Assembly (NCBI GenBank): GCA_944327085.1
Contig: CALVGG010000002.1
Span: forward strand, 308,531-372,530
Direction: 5' to 3'
DNA length: 64,000 nt
Source: an uncultured Elusimicrobiales bacterium
GTDB taxonomy: Bacteria > Elusimicrobiota > Elusimicrobia > Elusimicrobiales > Elusimicrobiaceae
Below, in pieces: positions 42,922 to 50,003 of this stretch. The notes under the pieces are model-generated. The model was not told the DNA's origin. It saw only the letters and a list, made by a program, of their open reading frames with translations, and searched no databases. Position 1 is the first letter of the stretch. Each line of letters starts with the position of its first letter. Both the position numbers and the translations under genes were made by a program.

Positions 42922-43971
42922 TTACAAAGAGGCTTTGCCTTTTAAATAATCCCCATGAAACCCGGGGGAGAACAACACCGTCCGCCCAATAGAGGCTAAT
43001 TTTTCTTTTAGTTCCTTTATATATTGCGCCGCGTTGGGGCCGGTGTGCACCTTGCCCGGGTATAAATCATAACGTTCCTGGCAATACATATCACTTACAT
43101 TGGGCATAATTACATTGGCCCCGCTTTGCAGCGCCAGCATCCGCCCCTGCGGGTGCAGGCTTTCCATAGCGGTAGTGGCCGGGATATTAATATCCGGCAG
43201 CAAAAGGCGCATAAGCGCCATCATTTTTAAAGAGAGTTCAAAGTGACCTTTTATTTCTGCCCGCGCCAAAGGCGTTTGCGGGTGGGGGATAAACGGCCCT
43301 ATCCCCGCCATATCCACGGGCAAGGCTTTAAAAAACAGTAAATCATCGGCCAGGCTTTCGGGCGTTTGCCCGGGCAAGCCCACCAGGGAGCCGGAACCGA
43401 CCTCATACCCCAAATCTTTTAAATCGCGCAAACAGCGGGTGCGGTTTTGCCAGCTCATTTCCGGGTCCCACTTTTCATAGAGGGCTTTATCGGTAGTTTC
43501 TATGCGAAGCAGATACCTGTCCGCCCCGGCCCGGCGGTAAACGGCGTATTCCTGGCGCGTTTTTTCCCCAATGCTTAAGGTAACGGCCAGGCCCAGTTTT
43601 TTGATTTCTTGTATTATGCCGGCCATCACCGGGGGGGTAAACCATAAATCTTCGCCTGATTGAAGCACCACCGTTTTATACCCTGTTTCGGCCGCCATAC
43701 GGGCGGTGGCAAGTATTTGCGCGGGCGTTAAGCGGTAGCGCCGGGCGCGGGTATTGTCTTTCCTTAGGCCGCAGTAGCAGCAATTATTTTTGCAATAGCT
43801 GGAAAATTCTATTAAGGCGCGCAGGTATACTTCGTCCCCCACGTATTTTTGGCGCACGCGGTCCGCCGCACTGAACAATAAAGGGGCGGCCTCTTGCGTG
43901 GTTAACAAAAGGATGATTTCTTCTTTGGTGAGAGTATGGGATTGTTCGGCCCGTTCAATAAGTTGCCGCAC
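42922..43971 (-). CDS. hydE: [FeFe]-hydrogenase maturase HydE-like radical SAM protein
   Basis: 349 aa, GTG start with AAGG 7 nt upstream. Radical SAM motif C60-x3-C64-x2-C67 in EFSSYCKNNCCYCGLRKDN is the HydE form of the BioB-like family; further family segments are VVLQSGEDLWFT, ETTDKALYEKWDP, GSGSLVGLPGQT and IGPFIPHPQTPLA. HydE helps build the 2Fe subcluster of [FeFe]-hydrogenase. It implies the cell makes such a hydrogenase; HydF and HydG are not in the window. Lies 11 nt after the flavoprotein gene, in one operon. A related amino-acid radical SAM (PylB-like) role is less likely. Confidence 0.9.
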   Translation of the reverse strand: MRQLIERAEQSHTLTKEEIILLLTTQEAAPLLFSAADRVRQKYVGDEVYLRALIEFSSYCKNNCCYCGLRKDNTRARRYRLTPAQILATARMAAETGYKTVVLQSGEDLWFTPPVMAGIIQEIKKLGLAVTLSIGEKTRQEYAVYRRAGADRYLLRIETTDKALYEKWDPEMSWQNRTRCLRDLKDLGYEVGSGSLVGLPGQTPESLADDLLFFKALPVDMAGIGPFIPHPQTPLARAEIKGHFELSLKMMALMRLLLPDINIPATTAMESLHPQGRMLALQSGANVIMPNVSDMYCQERYDLYPGKVHTGPNAAQYIKELKEKLASIGRTVLFSPGFHGDYLKGKASL

Positions 43972-43982
43972 AGCCGCACCTT

Positions 43983-44546
43983 TTAATAACCGACTGGCGG
44001 CGGAGGCGGGGGCGGCACCGGCGCGGCCGGGGCTTTGGGTTCCAATTCATTAAGCAGGTATTCCACCACCGTTTCCGGCGGGGCCATGTGCCCGTCCGGC
44101 CCGGCGGGAATGATTTTATACCCCAAATCCCGCAGGCGGGCCAAATTATCCTGCACGGCGCGGTTGTTGTGCATATTTTGCAGCATAGAAGGCGCCACCA
44201 GTTTTACACAATCACACGCCAAAGCGGTACAGCTGATTAAATCATCCGCCATACCGTGGGCTATTTTAGCCAGCATATTGGCGCTGGCGGGGGCAATTAA
44301 CAACACCTTGGCGCCCGTGGCCAATGTTTTATAGGGTTGGTTGGGGCCGCCTTCAAACATTTCCACCGGGCAGGAGTTATTGGTTAAATCTTCCAACGCG
44401 GCGGGTGCAATGATGGCGGAAGCGCTGTGCGTCATTACAGGGTGCACGTCAAACCCGTGCCGCAAAAGCAGGGTTGCAATATCCGCCGCTTTATAGGCAT
44501 ATAAACAGCCGCAAACGCCTAAAACCACTTTTTCATTGTCCCACAT
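43983..44546 (-). CDS. HFCD-family flavoprotein, degenerate CoaC-like
   Basis: 187 aa from ATG 44546, with AAGGAGG 6 nt upstream. Flavin-dependent Cys decarboxylase (HFCD) fold: GVCGCLYAYKAAD (FMN loop), LLIAPASANMLAKIAHGMADD and APSMLQNMHNN. In phosphopantothenoylcysteine decarboxylase the catalytic His sits in a GHIELA-type segment and the substrate loop is PAMN; here the aligned positions are Tyr72 (PYKTLATGA) and P119-S-M-L122, so both the His and the Asn are lost. There is no CoaB domain, and the tail is Pro-rich (PAAPVPPPPPPPVGY). It probably binds FMN but is not a standard CoaC. Co-transcribed with hydE. Confidence 0.82.
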   Translation of the reverse strand: MWDNEKVVLGVCGCLYAYKAADIATLLLRHGFDVHPVMTHSASAIIAPAALEDLTNNSCPVEMFEGGPNQPYKTLATGAKVLLIAPASANMLAKIAHGMADDLISCTALACDCVKLVAPSMLQNMHNNRAVQDNLARLRDLGYKIIPAGPDGHMAPPETVVEYLLNELEPKAPAAPVPPPPPPPVGY

Positions 44547-44600
44547 AAAAAGCCTCCTTGTACCGGTGTTATTGTTAGTATAGCAAAAAAATAGGAAATT

Positions 44601-44668
44601 GGACCCATTTTTCAATGGGCCCGCCCGCTGAAAGGGCCTAGGCCCAAATTAGGCCCGCCCTTAGGCCC
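44601..44668. repeat. GGGCC inverted-motif cluster
   Basis: Contains GGACCCATT/AATGGGCCC arms (44601-44622), the 12-bp palindrome GGGCCTAGGCCC (44634-44645) and two more AGGCCC copies (44651, 44663). Related GGGCC/GGCCC pairs occur in at least five other spacers of the window. Confidence 0.5.
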
Positions 44669-44741
44669 AATGACCCTGTTTATTTACCGTCTAAAAAGTT
44701 ATCTTATGAGTATGAAAGAAACCCACGGCGGAGGTGAGATT

Positions 44742-44912
44742 ATGATCACCAATAAACAAAGCGTGATGTATACGCAAATTATTAAAAAACGCAAATTTGA
44801 CAGAGAATTCTCCTGGATCAGCCGCGAGTTTAAAGATTTTCACACTTTATCGGACATTGAACTTTATAATGCGGAAAAATACGCGGCCCTGCATTTAGGC
44901 TATCAGTTTTAA
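44742..44912 (+). CDS. Small charged protein, unknown function
   Basis: 56 aa from ATG 44742, preceded by a perfect GGAGGTGA (44730-44737); in-frame ATGs further upstream overlap or precede this site. Sequence is charged and aromatic (QIIKKRKFDREFSW, SREFKDFHTLSDIELY) with no signal peptide, so it should be cytosolic. A strong hairpin terminator follows, so it appears to be a genuine monocistronic gene. Flanked on both sides by GGGCC inverted motifs. No family recognised. Confidence 0.65.
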   Translation: MITNKQSVMYTQIIKKRKFDREFSWISREFKDFHTLSDIELYNAEKYAALHLGYQF

Positions 44913-44947
44913 AGATTTGAAGTAATCCTCCTACAAGTAACACCCCC

Positions 44948-44981
44948 AAGCCCGCCGGCTAACCCTTCCGGCGGGCTTTCC
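44948..44981 (+). terminator. Terminator after the 56-aa gene
   Basis: Perfect 11-bp stem (44948-44958 with 44968-44978), 9-nt loop, short T-run. Confidence 0.85.
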
Positions 44982-44990
44982 AATTATATA

Positions 44991-45027
44991 GGGCCCAGCC
45001 CCGGTCTGGGCCCAAAGGCCCTGGAAA
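44991..45027. repeat. GGGCCCAG/CTGGGCCC inverted repeat
   Basis: Perfect 8-bp arms 44991-44998 and 45006-45013, followed by AAAGGCCCTGG. Part of the same GGGCC-motif series. Confidence 0.5.
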
Positions 45028-45099
45028 GGCACCTTTTAATTTATTACGCTATATTTAATAGAAACACATTGTAAACCATTTTATAAAAGGGGTTCTGAT

Positions 45100-45795
45100 A
45101 TGTTTAAAAAAGCTGTTGCGATTTTGCTGTTTATGCTGTGTTGTATGCCGGCGTCCTACGCACAAAAAAATTTATTTAGCGGCTTTATGAAAAAAATACA
45201 CGCCGCACGCGAAGCTTTATTTAAAAAACCCACTGCCAAACCGGCAGAAAAAGCGGTGCAAACTGCAGCACAAAAGGCAAGCTCTTCAGCCGAAAGAGCC
45301 GCGCAAATTGCTGCCCAGCGGGCCAATGCCGGCGCGCAAAAAGCCGCAGCCCGCGCCAAAATCCCCTGGAATATAGAATCGCAATACCGCGCCGCGGCAC
45401 ATATACGCCATTATGTACCCAAACAAGCCTATCAAACCACTTTTCTGCGCTTTGAACGCGCGGCGGGAACCCCGGTAAAAGAATGGTTTGTAAACGGGGA
45501 CAATATGGTTTTTGCCAGCCGGGCGGAAGTGGCTAAATATATGGCCGCATTAAAATCAGGGCAGGCAAATATCCCTGTAAAAAACGGGATGGTGCAATTG
45601 AATATAGAACCGGCCTTTGATTTGCAAAACATAGAGTACCGGCAATATACGGATTTAGAACAGCTCAAAAAATACCGCACACCCTCCGCCATGACGGATA
45701 AAGAGTATCAAAACTGGAGGCGCGGCAACGTGCAGGACATGCTGGAAAAGGGCGAAGGCATTGACTGGGAAGGTATAGATGCCCTGCCTTATTAA
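45100..45795 (+). CDS. Secreted Ala-rich protein, unknown function
   Basis: 231 aa with signal peptide (AVAILLFMLCCMPASYAQ), start after AAGGGG. The mature N-terminus (KNLFSGFMKKIHAAREALF) resembles that of the secreted protein at 28438. Then a ~60-residue Ala/Gln/Lys helical segment (probably a coiled coil) and a C-terminal domain with RHYVPKQAYQTTFLRFERA and NIEYRQYTDLEQLKKY. No family recognised; expected in the periplasm. Confidence 0.75.
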   Translation: MFKKAVAILLFMLCCMPASYAQKNLFSGFMKKIHAAREALFKKPTAKPAEKAVQTAAQKASSSAERAAQIAAQRANAGAQKAAARAKIPWNIESQYRAAAHIRHYVPKQAYQTTFLRFERAAGTPVKEWFVNGDNMVFASRAEVAKYMAALKSGQANIPVKNGMVQLNIEPAFDLQNIEYRQYTDLEQLKKYRTPSAMTDKEYQNWRRGNVQDMLEKGEGIDWEGIDALPY

Positions 45796-45821
45796 AAATT
45801 TGCTATACTGTGGTTAACAGG

Positions 45822-45860
45822 AAAGGATAAAGAGCTGAAATATGTTCTTTATCCTTTTTA
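45822..45860 (+). terminator. Terminator after the secreted protein gene
   Basis: Perfect 12-bp stem AAAGGATAAAGA/TCTTTATCCTTT with a T-run. Confidence 0.9.
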
Positions 45861-45865
45861 TTTGC

Positions 45866-45994
45866 TATAATTAAACTGTACTTTTGTAAGTATAAAATAA
45901 AATTAAAAAATAGGAGAAGATTGGTCTCCGGCTCGGTATCCCTTGGGATAAGAGATGCTTGGTCGGCAGGTTTCAATCTAAGTGTAAAAAAATT
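45866..45994 (+). promoter_or_regulatory. rpsO promoter and structured leader
   Basis: TATAAT (about 45866) and TATAAA boxes precede a leader in which AGATTG (45918-45923) and CAATCT (45974-45979) close a multi-branch structure containing a TATCCC/GGGATA hairpin (45937-45950) and a GGAG/CTCC pairing. S15 of several bacteria represses its own mRNA by binding such multi-helix leaders, so this is a likely autoregulatory element. No ribosome site is evident right before the ATG. Confidence 0.5.
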
Positions 45995-46264
45995 ATGGTA
46001 CTTTCCATGCAAGACAGAAAAGACATCATCAGCAAATTTCAGACCAGCGCTAACGACACCGGTTCCGCTGCTGTGCAAATTGCCTTGATTACCGAAAGAA
46101 TTCAGTACATTTCCAACCACCTCAAAGCCAACCCGAAAGACTTTGCCGGCGAAAGAGGCCTCAACAAATTAGTAGGCCAGCGCAAACGCTTATTGGCTTA
46201 TTTGAAAAGAACTGACTTTGAAAAATACACCCAAGTAACCAAAGAATTGAAATTGAGAAAATAA
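45995..46264 (+). CDS. rpsO: 30S ribosomal protein S15
   Basis: 89 aa from ATG 45995, exactly the classic S15 length; a longer frame would add 12 unlike residues. Binds 16S rRNA at the three-way junction early in 30S assembly. Signature: DRKDIISKFQTSANDTGSAA, VQIALITERIQYISNHLKAN, and the LVGQRKRLLAYLK motif. Followed after 6 nt by pnp, the conserved rpsO-pnp pair. Confidence 0.98.
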   Translation: MVLSMQDRKDIISKFQTSANDTGSAAVQIALITERIQYISNHLKANPKDFAGERGLNKLVGQRKRLLAYLKRTDFEKYTQVTKELKLRK

Positions 46265-46270
46265 CCGCTT

Positions 46271-48382
46271 ATGCAAAATTTTAACCATAACTTTGACATC
46301 CAAACCGTAGATGTGGAAGTAGGCGGGCAGAAAATCACCTTACAAACGGGGCTGATTGCCAAACAGTCCGACGGGGCCGTTGTTGCCACGTTGGGTGAAA
46401 CCATGGTATTGGCCACCGCCGTTTCCACCAAGGAGCAAAAACCCGGTATTTCCGATTTTACGCCCCTTACCGTCAATTACAAGGAAAGAACCTATGCCGC
46501 CGGCAAAATCCCGGGCGGCTTTTTTAAACGCGAAGGCCGCGCCAGCAAGAAAGAAACCCTTTCCTCCCGTATTATTGACCGCACCATCCGCCCGATTTTC
46601 CCGGAAGGTTTCGCCTGCGAAACCAACGTAACGGCCATGGTCATCTCCAGCGATGACAAGCACGATGCCGATGTACTTTCCGTACTGGCTTCCTCTGCCG
46701 CGCTGGTTATTTCTTCCATTCCGTTTAATGAGCCTGTAGCCGCTGTGCGCGTAGGCCGCATTGACGGGCAATTCATCATCAACCCCACCAAAGAACAGGA
46801 AGCCTCCTGCGATATGGACCTGGTAATTGCCGGTTCCGCCCAAGGGTTGTTAATGGTGGAAGGCGGCGCTAAAGAAGTAGAAGAAAGCGCCATTATTAAA
46901 GCCATGGAAGTAGCCAAGCCGGAAATTGACAAAATGTGCGCCGTGCAGCTTAAACTGCGCGAACTGGCCGGCAAACCGAAATTTGAATACGTAGTGGAAA
47001 AACTGCCGCAGGAAGTGGCCGATTTGGCCAACGGCAAATTCCGCGAAACGGCCAAACAAATTCTGCACGCTTTTTCCGACAAGCAAACCCGCGATACGCA
47101 GGTTGCCCAGTTAAAAGCTTCTTTTACCGAAGAATTAACCCCTAATTATGGCGAAAACGCCGCCGTTTATGCCGGCATTGCGCTGGAAAACATCATGTAT
47201 GAAGAATCCCGCGCCATGGTGCTTAACGAAGGCGTTCGTGTGGACGGCCGCAAACCGGAAGAAATCCGCCCTCTTAGCTCCATGGTGGGGCTGTTGCCCC
47301 GTGCGCACGGTTCTGCGTTGTTTACCCGCGGGCAAACCCAGTCTTTGGCGGTAGCCACCCTGGGCACCCCGGATGATAAACAAATGGTGGAAGGGTTGGA
47401 CGATACCACCTACGAACGCTTTATGCTGCATTACAACTTCCCGGGTTTTGCTACGGGTGAATGCAAGCCGGACCGCTCTCCGGGCCGCCGCGAAATCGGC
47501 CACGGGGAACTTGCCCGCCGCGCTTTAATGCCGTTAATCCCGTCCGAAGAAGAATTCCCGTATACCATCCGTGTCGTGTCCGACATTATGGAATCCAACG
47601 GTTCTTCTTCCATGGCCAGCGTTTGCGGCGGTTCCTTGGCTTTGTTTGATGCGGGCGTGCCGATGAAAGCGGCGTGCTCCGGCATTGCCATGGGCTGCAT
47701 CAGCGGCAACGGCAAATTTGTTGTCCTGTCCGATATTATGGGTCTGGAAGACCACCTGGGCGATATGGACTTCAAACTCACCGGTTCCCGCAAGGGTATT
47801 ACCGCGTTCCAGATGGACGTTAAACTGAAAACCGGTATCCCGCTTGATGTATTAACCCAGGCCATTGCCCAAGCCACCCGCGGGCGTATGCACATTATGG
47901 ACCATATGGAAAAAACCATCGCGGCTCCTAAAGACCATATTTCCCGCTTTGCGCCTATCATCTTTAAGATGAAAATCCCCGTGGATAAAATTGGCGCGTT
48001 AATTGGCCCCGGCGGCAAAAACATCAAACGCATTACTGATGCCACCCAAGCCAAAATTGATATTGAAGAAGACGGTACGGTAACCATCGCCGCCGCCAAC
48101 AGCGACCGCTTAGACCAAGCCAAAGCCGAAGTGGAAGCGATGACGGCCGAACCGGAACTCAATAAAATTTACAAAGGGAAAGTGGTTTCCATCCAGCCTT
48201 TTGGGGCGTTTGTGGAAATCCTGCCCGGTAAGGACGGCCTGCTGCACATTTCCGAAATTGACAAGAAACGCATTAACAAAGTGGAAGACGTACTCCACCT
48301 TGGTGATATTGTAGAAGTAAAATGCGTGGAAATTGACAATAACGGCAAAGTGCGCCTGTCCCGCAAAGTCTTACTTAAATAG
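46271..48382 (+). CDS. pnp: Polyribonucleotide nucleotidyltransferase (PNPase)
   Basis: 703 aa. 3'-5' phosphorolytic exoribonuclease. Two RNase PH domains (GETMVLATAVSTKEQKPG; and EEIRPLSSMVGLLPRAHGSA ... ERFMLHYNFPGFATGE), KH domain with GALIGPGGKNIKRI, and C-terminal S1 domain (KIYKGKVVSIQPFGAFVEIL). Degrades mRNA, alone or with partners. Followed by a terminator. Confidence 0.98.
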   Translation: MQNFNHNFDIQTVDVEVGGQKITLQTGLIAKQSDGAVVATLGETMVLATAVSTKEQKPGISDFTPLTVNYKERTYAAGKIPGGFFKREGRASKKETLSSRIIDRTIRPIFPEGFACETNVTAMVISSDDKHDADVLSVLASSAALVISSIPFNEPVAAVRVGRIDGQFIINPTKEQEASCDMDLVIAGSAQGLLMVEGGAKEVEESAIIKAMEVAKPEIDKMCAVQLKLRELAGKPKFEYVVEKLPQEVADLANGKFRETAKQILHAFSDKQTRDTQVAQLKASFTEELTPNYGENAAVYAGIALENIMYEESRAMVLNEGVRVDGRKPEEIRPLSSMVGLLPRAHGSALFTRGQTQSLAVATLGTPDDKQMVEGLDDTTYERFMLHYNFPGFATGECKPDRSPGRREIGHGELARRALMPLIPSEEEFPYTIRVVSDIMESNGSSSMASVCGGSLALFDAGVPMKAACSGIAMGCISGNGKFVVLSDIMGLEDHLGDMDFKLTGSRKGITAFQMDVKLKTGIPLDVLTQAIAQATRGRMHIMDHMEKTIAAPKDHISRFAPIIFKMKIPVDKIGALIGPGGKNIKRITDATQAKIDIEEDGTVTIAAANSDRLDQAKAEVEAMTAEPELNKIYKGKVVSIQPFGAFVEILPGKDGLLHISEIDKKRINKVEDVLHLGDIVEVKCVEIDNNGKVRLSRKVLLK

Positions 48383-48393
48383 TTGTAAGTGTT

Positions 48394-48430
48394 TCCAAAG
48401 GCTCCGCTTGATGAGGCGGGGCCTTTGTTT
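48394..48430 (+). terminator. Terminator after pnp
   Basis: AAAGGCTCCGC/GCGGGGCCTTT imperfect stem, then TGTTTATTTTT. Confidence 0.75.
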
Positions 48431-48448
48431 ATTTTTAAGGAGAAGTTT

Positions 48449-49114
48449 ATGTGCGCAATTGATGCCCGCTTTTGGATAGAAACCCTCATCCAAAAATTAC
48501 AGGAAGTTTTTGGCAAGCGTTTGTTATTTGTGGGGCTGCAAGGCAGCCGCGCACGGGGGGAATGCACCCCGCAAAGCGATATAGACGCCGTGGTGATATT
48601 GGACACACTTACCCCGGCCGATTTACAGGCTTATAAAAATATTCTTAACCAGTTGCCACATCAGGACAAAGCCTGCGGATTTATCAGCGGGGCGGAAGAA
48701 TTAAAAAATTGGCCCCGGCAGGAACTTTTTCAATTTAAAAACGATACGCAAGACATTTACGGCCATTTAGAACCCCTTTTGCCGGAGCTCACCCGTCAAG
48801 ACGCTCTTTGCGCCATGCAAACCGGCGCCGGCACCATATACCATGTTTTATGCCACAGCTATTTGCACGGCAACATACAGGAAACCCTGCCCGCTTTGTG
48901 CAAAACGGCCTTCTTTGTATTACAGGCCCAATATTATTTAAAAACCGGGCTGTATGTAGCCAGCAAAGCCAAACTGTTGCCGCTGTTAACTACTAAAGAA
49001 CAAAGCATTTTGCAGGTTTCCTTAAACGGGGGGGAAATAAACAACCCGCAAGAAATCTGCACCCATTTGCTGGAGTGGACCAGCCACCTGTTAAAAGACG
49101 GGGATATGCTTTAA
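48449..49114 (+). CDS. Nucleotidyltransferase-fold protein
   Basis: 221 aa from ATG 48449 after AAGGAG. Pol-beta-type nucleotidyltransferase: FVGLQGSRARGECTPQSDIDAVVIL gives the GS...DxD catalytic signature, and a later Asp (KNDTQDIYG) may be the third. The C-terminal half is helical and HEPN-like (TIYHVLCHSYLHGN, CKTAFFVLQAQYYLKTG). Relatives of this size act on small molecules such as aminoglycosides or are uncharacterised; the ADP/AMP-transferring substrate is unknown. It is not a typical MNT toxin-antitoxin protein since it stands alone and is larger. Confidence 0.8.
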   Translation: MCAIDARFWIETLIQKLQEVFGKRLLFVGLQGSRARGECTPQSDIDAVVILDTLTPADLQAYKNILNQLPHQDKACGFISGAEELKNWPRQELFQFKNDTQDIYGHLEPLLPELTRQDALCAMQTGAGTIYHVLCHSYLHGNIQETLPALCKTAFFVLQAQYYLKTGLYVASKAKLLPLLTTKEQSILQVSLNGGEINNPQEICTHLLEWTSHLLKDGDML

Positions 49115-49176
49115 AACGGGGCGGGGCCTACACCACAAATAGGTCTTTTGGCTCTTGTTGCTGTTTAGCAAGAAAT

Positions 49177-49206
49177 CTATACTATATGTAGTTACTTGTA
49201 GTATAG
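49177..49206 (+). repeat. Inverted repeat upstream of secreted gene
   Basis: Perfect CTATACTA/TAGTATAG arms with a 14-nt loop, ending 8 nt before the start codon at 49215 and abutting the GGGGG ribosome site. It could be an operator or an mRNA hairpin controlling translation. Confidence 0.4.
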
Positions 49207-49214
49207 GGGGAAAA

Positions 49215-49925
49215 ATGCAGCACAAAATTGCTTTACTGACTTTAGCCGTTATCTTACTGCCGGGGGCCGCCGCTCACGCGCAGTATCAACGCCAAATCAA
49301 CTTAGGCGGTGGTTTTGTTTTAAATACCAAAACCTATCAAGGCGCGCAATTAAAAAACTGGCAGCCGGCTTTGCCCGCTAAAAAAGCCGCCACCCCCCAG
49401 CCTTACGCCACCTTGGGTTTACGCCCTTTACCCGCTAAACCGGCCCAGCCGCAAGCCAAACCGCAACAGGCGCCTGTTCGCCCGGCGGACGTACTGGCCC
49501 AGCATACCAAAAAACAAGTTTTACAAGCCTTAACCCCGGCCCAGGCCCGCATACAAAAAGGCCAGACCAAGCAGGCGTTAACCCGCCGCCCGGCTACTTT
49601 AAGCGAAGTTTCTAAATTTGCCCAAGAAAATGCCGCTACTTTTAAAAATATTGTAAAAAAGCGCAATTTAAACGAAAGTTTATCAGACAATGAAGTACGC
49701 GTCTGGATTCAATTTGAAAACATGCGGGCGGAATTAGCCCATAAAGCCCCCATGTCTTATAAAGAGATGGGCATTGCGCGCGCAAAATTAAAACGCGCCG
49801 GCATATCCGCCCGGGAAATTGACGGAAAAACCCGCGCCGCTTTTGAAAAAGAAGCGAACCGGCGCATGCAGGAAAATCAACAAATTCACGACTATAATGT
49901 AACCGTCAACCCGGTATTGGATTAA
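49215..49925 (+). CDS. Secreted protein with INLGGGFVLNTK motif, short form
   Basis: 236 aa from ATG 49215 after GGGGGAAAA; signal peptide (KIALLTLAVILLPGAAAHA) cut before QYQRQINLGGGFVLNTK. Next comes a Pro/Gln/Lys-rich linker and, from about residue 128, a helical module TLSEVSKFAQENAATF ... EVRVWIQFENMRAEL. The same N-terminal motif and related helical modules occur in the next gene, so both belong to one uncharacterised exported family. Function unknown. Confidence 0.75.
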   Translation: MQHKIALLTLAVILLPGAAAHAQYQRQINLGGGFVLNTKTYQGAQLKNWQPALPAKKAATPQPYATLGLRPLPAKPAQPQAKPQQAPVRPADVLAQHTKKQVLQALTPAQARIQKGQTKQALTRRPATLSEVSKFAQENAATFKNIVKKRNLNESLSDNEVRVWIQFENMRAELAHKAPMSYKEMGIARAKLKRAGISAREIDGKTRAAFEKEANRRMQENQQIHDYNVTVNPVLD

Positions 49926-50003
49926 ACACTAAGCGGCTGTTTACTTATGCATCTGCGGGGGCATTTTTATACAAGTATATTGCTAAAAAATTAAGGAGCA
50001 GAA

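Noticed and set aside
47431..48162. 243-aa minus-strand ORF opposite pnp
   Set aside because: Shadow of the conserved PNPase frame, no own start signals.
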